Shown: positions 31,365 to 38,910 of the stretch, piece after piece
Numbering within the stretch: position 1 is the first letter of the stretch
How the letters are laid out: each line of letters starts with the position of its first letter
The notes under the pieces: generated by a model
Databases searched by the model: none
Told to the model about the DNA's origin: nothing
What the model saw: the letters and a program-made list of their open reading frames with translations, nothing else
Made by a program: the position numbers and the translations under genes
DNA from: Anaerolineae bacterium
Lineage (GTDB): Bacteria > Chloroflexota > Anaerolineae > Aggregatilineales > Aggregatilineaceae
Assembly (NCBI GenBank): GCA_016926875.1
Contig: JAFGNU010000071.1
Span: 1 to 58,153, forward strand
Reading direction: 5' to 3'
Length of the DNA: 58,153 nucleotides

Positions 31365-33233
31365 TTACGCCGAGGAAGATCGGCGCGGGCCGGGCGTTGG
31401 CAGGATGGTCGCCTCGAACGCTTCTGCCGTCCAGGGCAGGGCGGGTTTAAAGAAGTGCTCGTAGATGGCCCAGGCGTAGGCGCGGATCTCGTACTGCGCA
31501 TCCGGGGCCAAACGCAGGCGCAGGAAATGCATCAGGTTGTGGGCGTCCACTTTGAGCACCCAGGTGTAATAGGCGGCAAAGCCCGGCAGGAACAGCCGCG
31601 CTATTTCGCGCGCCACGCCTGCCTTGAGCGCTTCCTGGTAGAGTGCAAAGGACTGCTCAATGTGCGCTAACAGCTTCCCGGTGAGCGCGTCGGCCTCCGG
31701 ACCGGAAAGCTCACCCTGGCTGCCCTGCTTGTTGTCGGCGGCCTGCAAGCGCCACGTCGTCGGCACGTAGAAGTCGTCTTCCTGGAAGGCGGAGTAGCGG
31801 CCCGAATTATGTACCACAAACCAATTGGCTACAAAGTTGGGATAAGGGCCATCCACAACCAGATCGTACATCTCGCGTTTGCCTACGTACTCTATCTGAG
31901 TGATTTCCACCAACCGGGGAGTGGCGTGACTGTTTGGCAAAAGTTTTGGGGAAGGGCGTTGCTCAGGATCGAAGGATATTCCCTTGTCCAGTTTTCTTGC
32001 AAATTCCAACTCAAGATGATTGGCGTGAATATAATGGTGGCGGGATTCGTGTAGAGTGATTAAGTTGTCTACATCATAAGCTTTGGATTCATCTGCCCAG
32101 ACAGGAATAATATGATGGGCATGGGGTTTGCCATCCCATGCAATGTGTTCACCACAATAAGCACATATATACTGATCTCTAGTAAAGATATAAGGGGCGA
32201 CATCAGTAGTCCATCTACCAATGTTTTGCCTGTTCGTGCTAGACCCGCCACGCCAGAAGTGACATTCTTCACCTCTTCGGACCGAAGTCTGCGCTCGTTC
32301 CCGTCGTGCCAGGTTTTCTTCTAGCGTCTCATTTAACGAATAGTTGAGTCCCTTATTCCAGGGTTTCTGTCCGGGTCGGAAACAACTTTGTTGGCTTCTC
32401 TCAGGTAGAGTCAATCCATATTTAGTTAGATATTTGCGAACAGTATGAGAGCTGCACTTAGCCAACTGAGCGATTTCGTTGATGGAACGTTGGCATATAT
32501 GATATTGGTATTTTAACCATTCCGCGTCTGTATACAGATACGAAGTGGCCAGCGGTTTACCATTTACATATATATGAGGAAGTTGAGACCAAACGGCCCG
32601 GTCTTTAACAAGTCGCAATCCGGCAGCCTCTTGAAGGGACTGCCAGCCGTTTTCAAACAGAAACCGGTGCTCAGCACTACAGACGATTTGGCGCCCATTG
32701 CTAGTTGTAACGCAAAACGCATCTTTTTCTCCAGCGTATAATACATCTCCAACATGAGCCGTTGATAGAAGCATTGTTTCTTCGTCTACAGTGCGTAGAT
32801 GCATTTCGCGAATGCGTGTTTTTTCCCATGTTTGCCAACGCCGATACAGATCGCTTATCTTTATTTTTGAACCAACACGAAATCTGTCTTTCGCTCGTTG
32901 TTCTGGTTTATCGAAGATTATCTCAGTGTCTCCATCAAGACATTGGGCATTGACATGCCAGGTGCGGTGGCGGACCCACTGCCACCAGACGACCAGCGGC
33001 GCACGGCAGCGAAATTTAAACTCCACCTGTTCAAAGGGCGACGTGTGGCGGTGCTCCATCAGGTAAAAGAGCAGCGCTTTGTCACGGTCGGGGCCTTTGC
33101 TCTCGCCCAGGAACGAGACGCGCGCCGCGTTGACAATCGCCAGGTCGTCGCCCATCAGGTCTTGCAGTTCGATCCAGCCCTTATCCAGCACGTCGATGCG
33201 CCGACCGATCAGCGTGTCATGCGGTGTGGTCAT
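31365..33233 (-). CDS. thyX: flavin-dependent thymidylate synthase ThyX, interrupted by an intein
   Basis: 622 residues in one frame. The host protein, 243 residues when spliced, is ThyX, which methylates dUMP using methylene-THF and FAD. 'MEHRHTSPFEQVEF' and the signature R-H-R-x7-S are present, the latter split: 'WVRHRTWHVNAQ' stands before the insertion and 'SGRYSAF' after it. Residues 98-476 are an intein (separate entry). The conserved Ser477 of the ThyX motif is the +1 extein residue. The gene is last in a minus-strand unit yebC, TIR-YbjN, ruvC, ruvA, thyX, 21 nt after ruvA. No thyA is visible. Confidence 0.95.
   Translation of the reverse strand: MTTPHDTLIGRRIDVLDKGWIELQDLMGDDLAIVNAARVSFLGESKGPDRDKALLFYLMEHRHTSPFEQVEFKFRCRAPLVVWWQWVRHRTWHVNAQCLDGDTEIIFDKPEQRAKDRFRVGSKIKISDLYRRWQTWEKTRIREMHLRTVDEETMLLSTAHVGDVLYAGEKDAFCVTTSNGRQIVCSAEHRFLFENGWQSLQEAAGLRLVKDRAVWSQLPHIYVNGKPLATSYLYTDAEWLKYQYHICQRSINEIAQLAKCSSHTVRKYLTKYGLTLPERSQQSCFRPGQKPWNKGLNYSLNETLEENLARRERAQTSVRRGEECHFWRGGSSTNRQNIGRWTTDVAPYIFTRDQYICAYCGEHIAWDGKPHAHHIIPVWADESKAYDVDNLITLHESRHHYIHANHLELEFARKLDKGISFDPEQRPSPKLLPNSHATPRLVEITQIEYVGKREMYDLVVDGPYPNFVANWFVVHNSGRYSAFQEDDFYVPTTWRLQAADNKQGSQGELSGPEADALTGKLLAHIEQSFALYQEALKAGVAREIARLFLPGFAAYYTWVLKVDAHNLMHFLRLRLAPDAQYEIRAYAWAIYEHFFKPALPWTAEAFEATILPTPGPRRSSSA
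31806..32942 (-). mobile_element. HNH homing-endonuclease intein in ThyX
   Basis: 379 residues (98-476 of the precursor). Block A starts at Cys98 ('CLDGDTEI'). Block B has 'CSAEHRFLF' with the conserved His. Block F/G reads 'YDLVVDGPYPNFVANWFVVHN', ending His475-Asn476 before Ser477: all splicing residues are present. The middle carries an HTH-like helix ('INEIAQLAKCSSHTVRKYL'), a 'PWNKGLN' element and an HNH nuclease ('CAYCGEH', 'HAHHIIPVW', 'DNLITLHESRHHYIH'). The DNA is clearly more AT-rich than the flanking thyX and neighbours, which points to acquisition by transfer. The insertion site is inside the active-site motif, the usual target of inteins. Confidence 0.93.
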
Positions 33234-33254
33234 AAGTCAGCCTTTGGAAGTGAT

Positions 33255-33830
33255 TCAGGTAAAGTACAGCAGCGCCAGCCGGACCCGTTCTTCGATGTCG
33301 TCGGGCGCGTCGCGCGGGATGGATTGCAGCGCTGCCTGTGCCTCGACGATGCTGTAGCCCAGCGCGGTGAGCGTGGCGATCACGTCCGTGTCGACGTCGC
33401 TGATCGCGGCCAACCCGGTGAACGGCTCGACGGCCAGCCGGTCTTTAAGTTCAAACGCCAGCTTGTGCGCCAGCTTTTTGCCGATGCCGGGCACGCGCGT
33501 CAGGATTTCCGGCTCTTCGCGGGCGACGGCGTTGTGCAGGTGTTCGACGGACAGCGTACTCAGCACGGCCAGCGCCAGGCGCGGCCCTACACCGCTGACC
33601 GACAGCAGCGTTTCAAACAGGTTGCGCTCTTCCTGGTCCACGAAGCCGTAGAGCGTCAGGGAATCCTCGCGCACGGCCAGGTAGGTGTAGAGCGTGTGCG
33701 TATGGCCGGGACCGTCCACAACATCCAGCACGGTAGTTGGCACGTGGATACGCAGCCCGACGCCGCCGATCAAAATAACCAGGTAGTTTTTCCCGACGGC
33801 GGCGACCTGCCCGGTTACAATATCAATCAT
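33255..33830 (-). CDS. ruvA: Holliday junction helicase subunit RuvA
   Basis: 191 residues, near the usual size. Domain I OB-fold (1-63) starts 'MIDIVTGQV'. Domain II has the two helix-hairpin-helix motifs 'VSGVGPRLALAVLS' and 'VPGIGKKLAHKLA'. Domain III (about 145-191) binds RuvB. RuvA tetramers hold the four-way junction while RuvB drives branch migration. It lies 24 nt after ruvC. RuvB is not in the window, so it must be encoded elsewhere in the genome. Confidence 0.95.
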   Translation of the reverse strand: MIDIVTGQVAAVGKNYLVILIGGVGLRIHVPTTVLDVVDGPGHTHTLYTYLAVREDSLTLYGFVDQEERNLFETLLSVSGVGPRLALAVLSTLSVEHLHNAVAREEPEILTRVPGIGKKLAHKLAFELKDRLAVEPFTGLAAISDVDTDVIATLTALGYSIVEAQAALQSIPRDAPDDIEERVRLALLYFT

Positions 33831-33854
33831 AGGACGTTTTCCTTGCGATGTAGG

Positions 33855-34349
33855 CTAGTCGTTCGCCATCCGTTCGAAACGGCTGCTGTTCAGGTCGGTG
33901 ATCGCCACGGCCAGCCCGTCCGCTGCGTCGTCGGGGCGGGGGATGCTGTCCAGGTCCAGCAGTTGGCGGATCATCTCCTGCATCTGCCCCTTGTCCGCGT
34001 TGCCATACCCGGCGATGGCCTGCTTGATCTCGGCGGGCTTGTATTCGCGGATCGTCAGGTTGGCTGCGGCCAGCGCCAGCAGAATCACGCCGCGCCCTTG
34101 CGCCACCGTGATCGCGGTGGTGACATTCCGGCCAAAATACAGGGTTTCAATCGCGGCGGCGTCCGGTTTGTACCGGGCGATCAGGTCGGTCATTTCGCGG
34201 TGAAGCTGCTGCAAGCGCGTGGGCATCGGCGTTCGTGCCGGGGTGGTGATCACGCCATATGCGACGGCTTCCAGGTCACCGTTGGGATGCTCGCGCACCA
34301 GCCCGTAGCCGGTAGTGGCCGTGCCGGGATCAATGCCAAGGATCAACAT
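33855..34349 (-). CDS. ruvC: Holliday junction resolvase RuvC
   Basis: 164 residues. 'GIDPGTATTGYG' holds the first catalytic Asp, 'AAIETLYFGRN' the Glu, and 'DDAADGLAVA' the C-terminal Asp pair. RuvC nicks junctions symmetrically. ATG 34349 gives the canonical start 'MLILGIDPG'; a GTG at 34355 adds two residues. It follows the TIR-YbjN gene (72-nt gap) and precedes ruvA. In many bacteria yebC directly precedes ruvC; here a TIR gene lies between them. Confidence 0.95.
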   Translation of the reverse strand: MLILGIDPGTATTGYGLVREHPNGDLEAVAYGVITTPARTPMPTRLQQLHREMTDLIARYKPDAAAIETLYFGRNVTTAITVAQGRGVILLALAAANLTIREYKPAEIKQAIAGYGNADKGQMQEMIRQLLDLDSIPRPDDAADGLAVAITDLNSSRFERMAND

Positions 34350-34421
34350 GAGCACATCCGGTCATAACAGGGGCAGACGGTGCGCCTGCCCGCAGGCATG
34401 GACGAACCGTACCGGGACGGG

Positions 34422-35339
34422 TCAGCCCTCAACGGACTGGATCGCCTCTTCAGGCGTGGCGCCGCCGTAGATCACGGTCATCAGGCCGGGCAGGTAGCGG
34501 TCGAACAGTGTGACGTTAGCATAGACCATGTTGCGGATCAACGCCTGGCTGATCTCGTCGCCTTCTACGTCGATGCTGGTTTTGTAGCGCACCTCGCCAT
34601 CGCGGAAGTCCAGCTCAAAATTGCCCATGATCATGCCGTAGTTCGCCCGCGTGATAAACTCCGCGACGGCGGACCGCTTGTTTTCCGGTGTGTTGGTCTG
34701 GTTGACCGAGTAAAAGACAAACTGCTGCTGTTCTTCGCGCGCCTGGGCATAGCACCGCCACGCCCCGTTTTTCCCGTTGATGCTCATCGCCAGGATGGGG
34801 CGGTTCTCCATTTCGGACGGGTTCCATTCATCCTCGGTGAAGAACTGGGACAGCGCCTGAAAGATGGCCCCGCGCGGAGACGGCTCGGCGGCGGGCTGTC
34901 CCTCTTCGGTTTGCTCGCTGCCTCCCTGTCCATCGGGCATGAAGGCTGCTGTTTCGATGCCGTAGCGCTGAAGCTCGGTGGTCAACCGTTGAAAGGCGGC
35001 GTTGTACTCCTGTTCGTTGAAGTCAATGTACTGGATGCGGCGCAGTTGGAAGTGCATCCGGGCAGGCTTGAGCAGCACCGGGATAACCGGCTTGCGGTCA
35101 TCCAGGTAGGCCTGCCATTCCAACTCGACATTGATCGAGTCCATCGAGGCGGGTGAGACGACAACCAGCATGATCTCGCAGGTATCGAGCGCCTGCTGGA
35201 TGGCGCGATCCCACTTTATACCGGCGGGAATATCTTCGACGTCGAGCCAGACACTTGCCCCCAACCGTTTCAGGTCGGTTGCAAGACGCCGGGCGAATTT
35301 CTCTTCGCTGCGATGATAACTGATAAATATCCGGCTCAT
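34422..35339 (-). CDS. TIR-YbjN fusion protein
   Basis: 305 residues, soluble. Residues 1-130 are a well-formed TIR domain: 'RIFISYHRSEEKFARRLATD', 'GASVWLDVEDI', 'IMLVVVSPASMDS', then 'INVELEW' with Glu74 at the NADase catalytic position, and 'RKPVIPVLL'. Residues about 135-158 are an acidic Gln/Glu linker. Residues about 158-305 match the YbjN fold ('FQALSQFFTEDEW', 'CYAQAREEQQQFVFYSV', 'FITRANYGMIMGNFELD', 'VRYKTSIDVEG'), a domain of unknown function related to type III secretion chaperones. The pairing could let YbjN sense a ligand that gates TIR activity. It lies between yebC and ruvC. Confidence 0.85.
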   Translation of the reverse strand: MSRIFISYHRSEEKFARRLATDLKRLGASVWLDVEDIPAGIKWDRAIQQALDTCEIMLVVVSPASMDSINVELEWQAYLDDRKPVIPVLLKPARMHFQLRRIQYIDFNEQEYNAAFQRLTTELQRYGIETAAFMPDGQGGSEQTEEGQPAAEPSPRGAIFQALSQFFTEDEWNPSEMENRPILAMSINGKNGAWRCYAQAREEQQQFVFYSVNQTNTPENKRSAVAEFITRANYGMIMGNFELDFRDGEVRYKTSIDVEGDEISQALIRNMVYANVTLFDRYLPGLMTVIYGGATPEEAIQSVEG

Positions 35340-35408
35340 GCTCCCATTCCTTTATAGCTGCAACAGACTGCTCGCAACGTGTCAAGGCGGCATTATCAGG
35401 TTGTAGCA

Positions 35409-35438
35409 GGCAGGGGCACCCTTGGCAATGCCCCTGCC
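35409..35438. repeat. strong hairpin in the yebC to TIR-YbjN spacer
   Basis: GGCAGGGGCA (35409-35418) and TGCCCCTGCC (35429-35438) pair perfectly over 10 bp with a 10-nt loop. No T-run follows on either strand, so it is not a standard terminator. It may be a relic of the GTAGGGGC element family or an mRNA-processing site. Confidence 0.55.
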
Positions 35439-35485
35439 CAGCGAAAAAACCGATGCGCAAACGAATGCTATTTCGTCCGGCGAAC

Positions 35486-36241
35486 TCAGGCGGCCTCAAG
35501 CGCGGCGGCGATCTCGTTGCTGATGTGCAGGTTGGATGAGACGTTTTGCACGTCGTCCAGGTCTTCCAGCTTTTCGATCAGGCTCATGATTTGCAGGGCC
35601 TCATCAACTGTGACCTCGATCTCGGTGTGCGGAATCCAGATCAGTTCGCTTTCCTGGATGGTGAAACCGGCCTTGGTCAGCGCGCGGTTGACGTTGGCCA
35701 GTTCTTCGCGCGGGGTGTAGATGACAATATCATCTTCTTCTTCCTGCACGTCGTCTGCGCCTGCATCGGCGGCTACCATGAACACGTCTTCAAAATTTGC
35801 ACCCTCAGACGGGATCGAGATGAATCCCTTTTGATCAAACTGCCAGGTAACGGCGCCGCTGGTCGCCAGATTGCCAGCGTTGCGATTAAAGATGTACTTG
35901 ATGTCGGCCAGCGTGCGGTTTTTGTTGTCCGTGACGACATTGATAACCAGGGCGACCCCATGCGGACCGTAGCCCTCGTAGACGATTTCCTCCATCACGA
36001 CGGCGTCGTCGCCAATGCCCGCGCCGCGATTGATGGCGCGCTCGATGTTGTCTTTGGGCATATTGGCAGCTTTAGCTTTGTCGATGGCCAGCCGCAAGCT
36101 GGAGTTTGACTCGGGATCGGCGCCGCCTTCGCGCGCCGCCATCATCAGCTCACGCACGATCCGCGTGAAGACCTTGCCGCGCTTGGCGTCTTCGGCGCCC
36201 TTTTTGCGTTTGATAGTTGACCATTTACTATGACCAGACAT
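35486..36241 (-). CDS. yebC: YebC/PmpR-family protein (TACO1 homologue)
   Basis: 251 residues, the usual length. The N-terminus 'GHSKWSTIKRKKGAEDAKRGKVF' is the family hallmark, followed by 'NMPKDNIERAI', 'EGYGPHGVALVI' and 'TDNKNRT'. Family members act as DNA-binding regulators or, as shown for TACO1-type proteins, relieve ribosome stalling on polyproline. The latter would suit a genome with so many Pro-rich stalk proteins, which is my inference. A promoter lies at 36349-36378, with a 10-bp hairpin in the 100-nt leader. Confidence 0.95.
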   Translation of the reverse strand: MSGHSKWSTIKRKKGAEDAKRGKVFTRIVRELMMAAREGGADPESNSSLRLAIDKAKAANMPKDNIERAINRGAGIGDDAVVMEEIVYEGYGPHGVALVINVVTDNKNRTLADIKYIFNRNAGNLATSGAVTWQFDQKGFISIPSEGANFEDVFMVAADAGADDVQEEEDDIVIYTPREELANVNRALTKAGFTIQESELIWIPHTEIEVTVDEALQIMSLIEKLEDLDDVQNVSSNLHISNEIAAALEAA

Positions 36242-36301
36242 ACCTTATCTCCCCAGACAGTAACGTTTCCGGGTAAAAATCACCAGCCTACAGGATCAGA
36301 T

Positions 36302-36324
36302 ACGGCAGGGAAAATCCTTGCCGT
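36302..36324 (-). promoter_or_regulatory. hairpin in the yebC 5' leader
   Basis: ACGGCAGGGA (36302-36311) and TCCTTGCCGT (36315-36324) form a 10-pair stem (one G-T wobble) with a 3-nt loop in the predicted leader, 60 nt before the start codon. It may be a regulatory or stabilising structure. Confidence 0.5.
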
Positions 36325-36348
36325 GTTAAGAAATGTTGGATTGTTGTG

Positions 36349-36378
36349 ATTATACCTGACGGGCCAACGGGTGAGCAA
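36349..36378 (-). promoter_or_regulatory. promoter of yebC
   Basis: On the minus strand TTGCTC (36373-36378), an 18-nt spacer, and a perfect TATAAT (36349-36354). Confidence 0.6.
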
Positions 36379-36396
36379 GAGGTGACACGATCTTGC

Positions 36397-36957
36397 TCAT
36401 GGCCCGGCAGCCGTTGCCGTCATGATTTGTTCGCGCTGCTCGCGCAGCTTGTATTCCAGGTCAACCTGGATGCCGGACAGCAGGGCGGTGACGTGGGCGT
36501 CGATGTCCTCGCTGCCTTGTTCGACGATCTTACGCAGGTCGTCCTGGTTGATGTCACCGTTGGCGTATTCCTGGTAGGCTTCTAACACCCTGCGCACCAC
36601 GATCACGATCTCGCCGTGCGCCAGGGTCGCGCATTCCGGTGTCGGTTGGCGGGCGATGGTGTCGCGCAGGTTCACCAGCCGGTCGATGATAGGCGACAGC
36701 AGGTACGGTTCGACGTCAACCGCTGCCAGGCTTTCCTCGCGGAAGGTATACAACAGCGTGCTGGCAACTTCGTACCAGGACTCCAGCTCACCCACCTCAC
36801 AGCCAGGCAGGACGGTTGCTTCCGGCAGGGGCTGGTAGGTAATCTCGATGTTGGGCGGGGGGCCTTCGTCGCTTTCGCCGCCGCACGCGGCCAGCGCCAG
36901 CCAGCCCGCCAGAGTCACAGCAAATACCAGGAAACAAAACAGGGGACGCCGGTTCAC
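36397..36957 (-). CDS. small exported lipoprotein
   Basis: 186 residues from the GTG at 36957, which AGGAG precedes by 7 nt. A basic start 'NRRPLF' and a hydrophobic stretch end in the lipobox L-A-L-A-A-C, then 'GGESDEGPPP', typical of a lipid-anchored protein. The mature part is helical, with two Cys (in 'PGCEVGE' and 'TPECATL') that may bridge, and helices 'RVLEAYQEYANGDI' and 'YKLREQREQIM'. Unrecognised. An inverted repeat TGTGAT-N6-ATCACA lies about 31-48 nt upstream. It ends close to the yebC promoter. Confidence 0.75.
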   Translation of the reverse strand: MNRRPLFCFLVFAVTLAGWLALAACGGESDEGPPPNIEITYQPLPEATVLPGCEVGELESWYEVASTLLYTFREESLAAVDVEPYLLSPIIDRLVNLRDTIARQPTPECATLAHGEIVIVVRRVLEAYQEYANGDINQDDLRKIVEQGSEDIDAHVTALLSGIQVDLEYKLREQREQIMTATAAGP

Positions 36958-36987
36958 AGCATGCTCCTTTTCTGGCTTGGGATGATA

Positions 36988-37005
36988 TGTGATGTGCTGA
37001 TCACA
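36988..37005. promoter_or_regulatory. inverted repeat TGTGAT-N6-ATCACA
   Basis: TGTGAT (36988-36993) and ATCACA (37000-37005) lie upstream of the lipoprotein gene. It resembles half-sites of CRP/FNR operators, but the spacing is two bases longer than the CRP consensus. Confidence 0.35.
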
Positions 37006-37074
37006 ATATAACTGTAGCTTATGCCTGAGTGACGTCCGGCGCAAGCCGCCCGATCCCGGCCTACGGAATCAAGC

Positions 37075-37098
37075 GGCCAGATAACGCGCGATCTGGCC
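37075..37098 (-). terminator. hairpin after the LCP gene, possible terminator
   Basis: GGCCAGAT (37075-37082) and ATCTGGCC (37091-37098) form a perfect 8-bp stem 27 nt past the LCP stop. On the minus strand only a weak T-rich tail (GCTTGATT) follows. Confidence 0.45.
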
Positions 37099-37124
37099 CC
37101 TGAAATATATGAACCGGGTGCGTA

Positions 37125-38732
37125 TCAGTCCAGGTTTTCCGGGTCGACCCACTCGCGGCCAACGCACGAATTGTAGTTCGCGCCCAGGATGATCTTGAAG
37201 TCAACTTCGCGGTTTGGGTCCGGCTCGATGATGATCTGGTCCGGGCTGATGTTCAGGTACTTGATCAACTCGCCCAGGCTGCTGCCCTTGCTGCTGCCGG
37301 TATAATCGTAGATCACCGTGTCCTGGTAATCGACGGTGTCGGCCTGCCCGGCGGCAACCGGCACAAACCCTTCCCAGATCAGGCGGTCGGCGGCGACAAT
37401 GTCCCAGCCATCGTTTGAGGTGCCGTTGTAGATGTCGATGCGGGCGTTTTCCAGCCGCACACGGTTTTCAGTTGGCGGGGACAGGAAATCTTCGAGCAGC
37501 CAGATCATGCCGCCGTTCGGATCGGGAATCTGCACAAAAGACCCGTCGGGCGGCTGCCAGGCGGCGGTTTCAACGTTTTTGCGGAAGACGTGGTTCTCGA
37601 TGTCGTTTGGCTCGATCTCCAGCGCCAGCGGGATCAGCGGGATCACCTCGGCCAGCGGGATATTGGTCTGGACAACCTCGGTCACCTGGTCCCACAGTTC
37701 GGGGGTTTGCAGGATCAGGCCCGCGCTCTTGGCTTTGGCCCAGACGGCGCGCAGGATTTGCTGCTGGCGGCGTCCCCGGTCGAATTCCATTGTATTGCGG
37801 CGGCTGCGCGCATACCACAGCGCCAGGTCGCCGTCCAACTCGTGCACGCCGATGGGCAGCGTCCACAAGTTATAAATCGGCTCGTCGTTTTCGTCGTAGC
37901 CCTCGAACCGGTAATCTTCGATGGGGCAGTCAACCGCGACACTCACGCCGCCGAGGGTGTCGATCACCTGCATAAAGCCGTCGAAGTCGATCATCGCGTA
38001 GTAGTGCACCTCGATGCCAAAATTGTACAGGATGGTCTGGCGCAGCAGGCCCCAGCCGCCGTCCGTCCAACCGATAGCTTCGCCGCGCCCGTAGGCCAGG
38101 TTGAGCCGCTGCATGGTCCAGTGCGGGATATAGACGTACAGGTCGCGCGGCAGCGACAGCATACTGACCGTCTTGGTGTCCAGGTTGATCGAGACGACGA
38201 TCATCGTGTCGGTGTTGAACGTTGGATCGCCGGGGATCACGTCGCCGTCATGGCCCAGCAGCAGGATGTTCAGCACTTCGTATGGCTCGCCGTCCGGATC
38301 GTAGGCACGCTGGCGCGGCATGGCGGTCGGGATGGCGGTTGCCAGCGGTGACTGCGGCGTGAAGTCCGGCGGGTAGAGCACGGTCGGCGTCGGCAGCATC
38401 ACCGGCTCGGTCGGTGTGGGTGTGGGCGTGTCGGACGGGGTGAGCGTCGGCGACGGCGTCAGGGTGTTGGTTGGTGTGAGCGTGGGCGTGGGCGTGAGCG
38501 ACGGTGTCTGCGTGAGCGTCGGCGTCATCGTGGGTGTGTCGGTTGCCGCCAGCGTGGGCGAGACACGCGGTGTATTGGTCGGCGGGATGGTCGGGCGTAA
38601 CGTGTTGGTCGGCGGGACGGTGGCTTGCAGGGCGGCCAGCACGCCGCCAGCCGCCGATGTGCTCAGGATGGCGAATCCGGCCAGGATCACGACCAGGACA
38701 GCGGGCAGGATCATACGATAGCGATAAGGCAT
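37125..38732 (-). CDS. LytR-CpsA-Psr (LCP) ligase with Thr/Pro stalk
   Basis: 535 residues from ATG 38732 (GGAGA 8 nt upstream). One TM helix (about 8-30) is followed by a long Thr/Pro stalk (about 40-125). The LCP domain (about 150-330) has 'ILLLGHDG', 'DTMIVVSI', 'SLPRDLYVYIP', 'LNLAYGRGE' and 'YARSRRNTMEFDRGRRQQQIL', with the Arg and Asp residues that bind the polyprenyl phosphate. A LytR_C-type domain closes the protein (about 425-520, 'IDIYNGTSNDG'). The enzyme transfers glycopolymers from lipid carriers to cell wall or proteins. It lies next to a LysM gene, on the same strand. Confidence 0.92.
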   Translation of the reverse strand: MPYRYRMILPAVLVVILAGFAILSTSAAGGVLAALQATVPPTNTLRPTIPPTNTPRVSPTLAATDTPTMTPTLTQTPSLTPTPTLTPTNTLTPSPTLTPSDTPTPTPTEPVMLPTPTVLYPPDFTPQSPLATAIPTAMPRQRAYDPDGEPYEVLNILLLGHDGDVIPGDPTFNTDTMIVVSINLDTKTVSMLSLPRDLYVYIPHWTMQRLNLAYGRGEAIGWTDGGWGLLRQTILYNFGIEVHYYAMIDFDGFMQVIDTLGGVSVAVDCPIEDYRFEGYDENDEPIYNLWTLPIGVHELDGDLALWYARSRRNTMEFDRGRRQQQILRAVWAKAKSAGLILQTPELWDQVTEVVQTNIPLAEVIPLIPLALEIEPNDIENHVFRKNVETAAWQPPDGSFVQIPDPNGGMIWLLEDFLSPPTENRVRLENARIDIYNGTSNDGWDIVAADRLIWEGFVPVAAGQADTVDYQDTVIYDYTGSSKGSSLGELIKYLNISPDQIIIEPDPNREVDFKIILGANYNSCVGREWVDPENLD

Positions 38733-38853
38733 CAGGTCTTCTCCACGAATAGACGGCTTTGGACGCCGGGGGTTTCCCGGTAAACGCAGGGGCAAGTGTA
38801 GCGCGTGATTGGCGATTGGCAAGTCTGCGGTGGATGGGCGTGGGGAAAACGAA

Positions 38854-38884
38854 CGGCCCGGCGCGCCAAACACGAACCGGGCCG
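38854..38884 (-). terminator. terminator of the LysM-protein gene
   Basis: CGGCCCGG (38854-38861) and CCGGGCCG (38877-38884) form an 8-bp stem. On the minus strand TTCGTTTTCC follows. It separates the LysM gene from the LCP gene. Confidence 0.65.
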
Positions 38885-38910
38885 TGATGGCAGGGATTAG
38901 CGGCGAGCGA

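Noticed and set aside
31365..33233. Frameshift or chimera in thyX
   Set aside because: The frame is intact from the ThyX start to its end. The insertion has complete intein splice residues, so no broken gene needs to be assumed.
35409..35438. Intrinsic terminator after yebC
   Set aside because: The 10-bp stem is excellent but no T-run follows on either strand, so I list it as a hairpin of unknown role.
36988..37005. CRP site upstream of the lipoprotein gene
   Set aside because: The half-sites fit, but the spacing is two bases longer than the CRP consensus, so I list it only as an inverted repeat.
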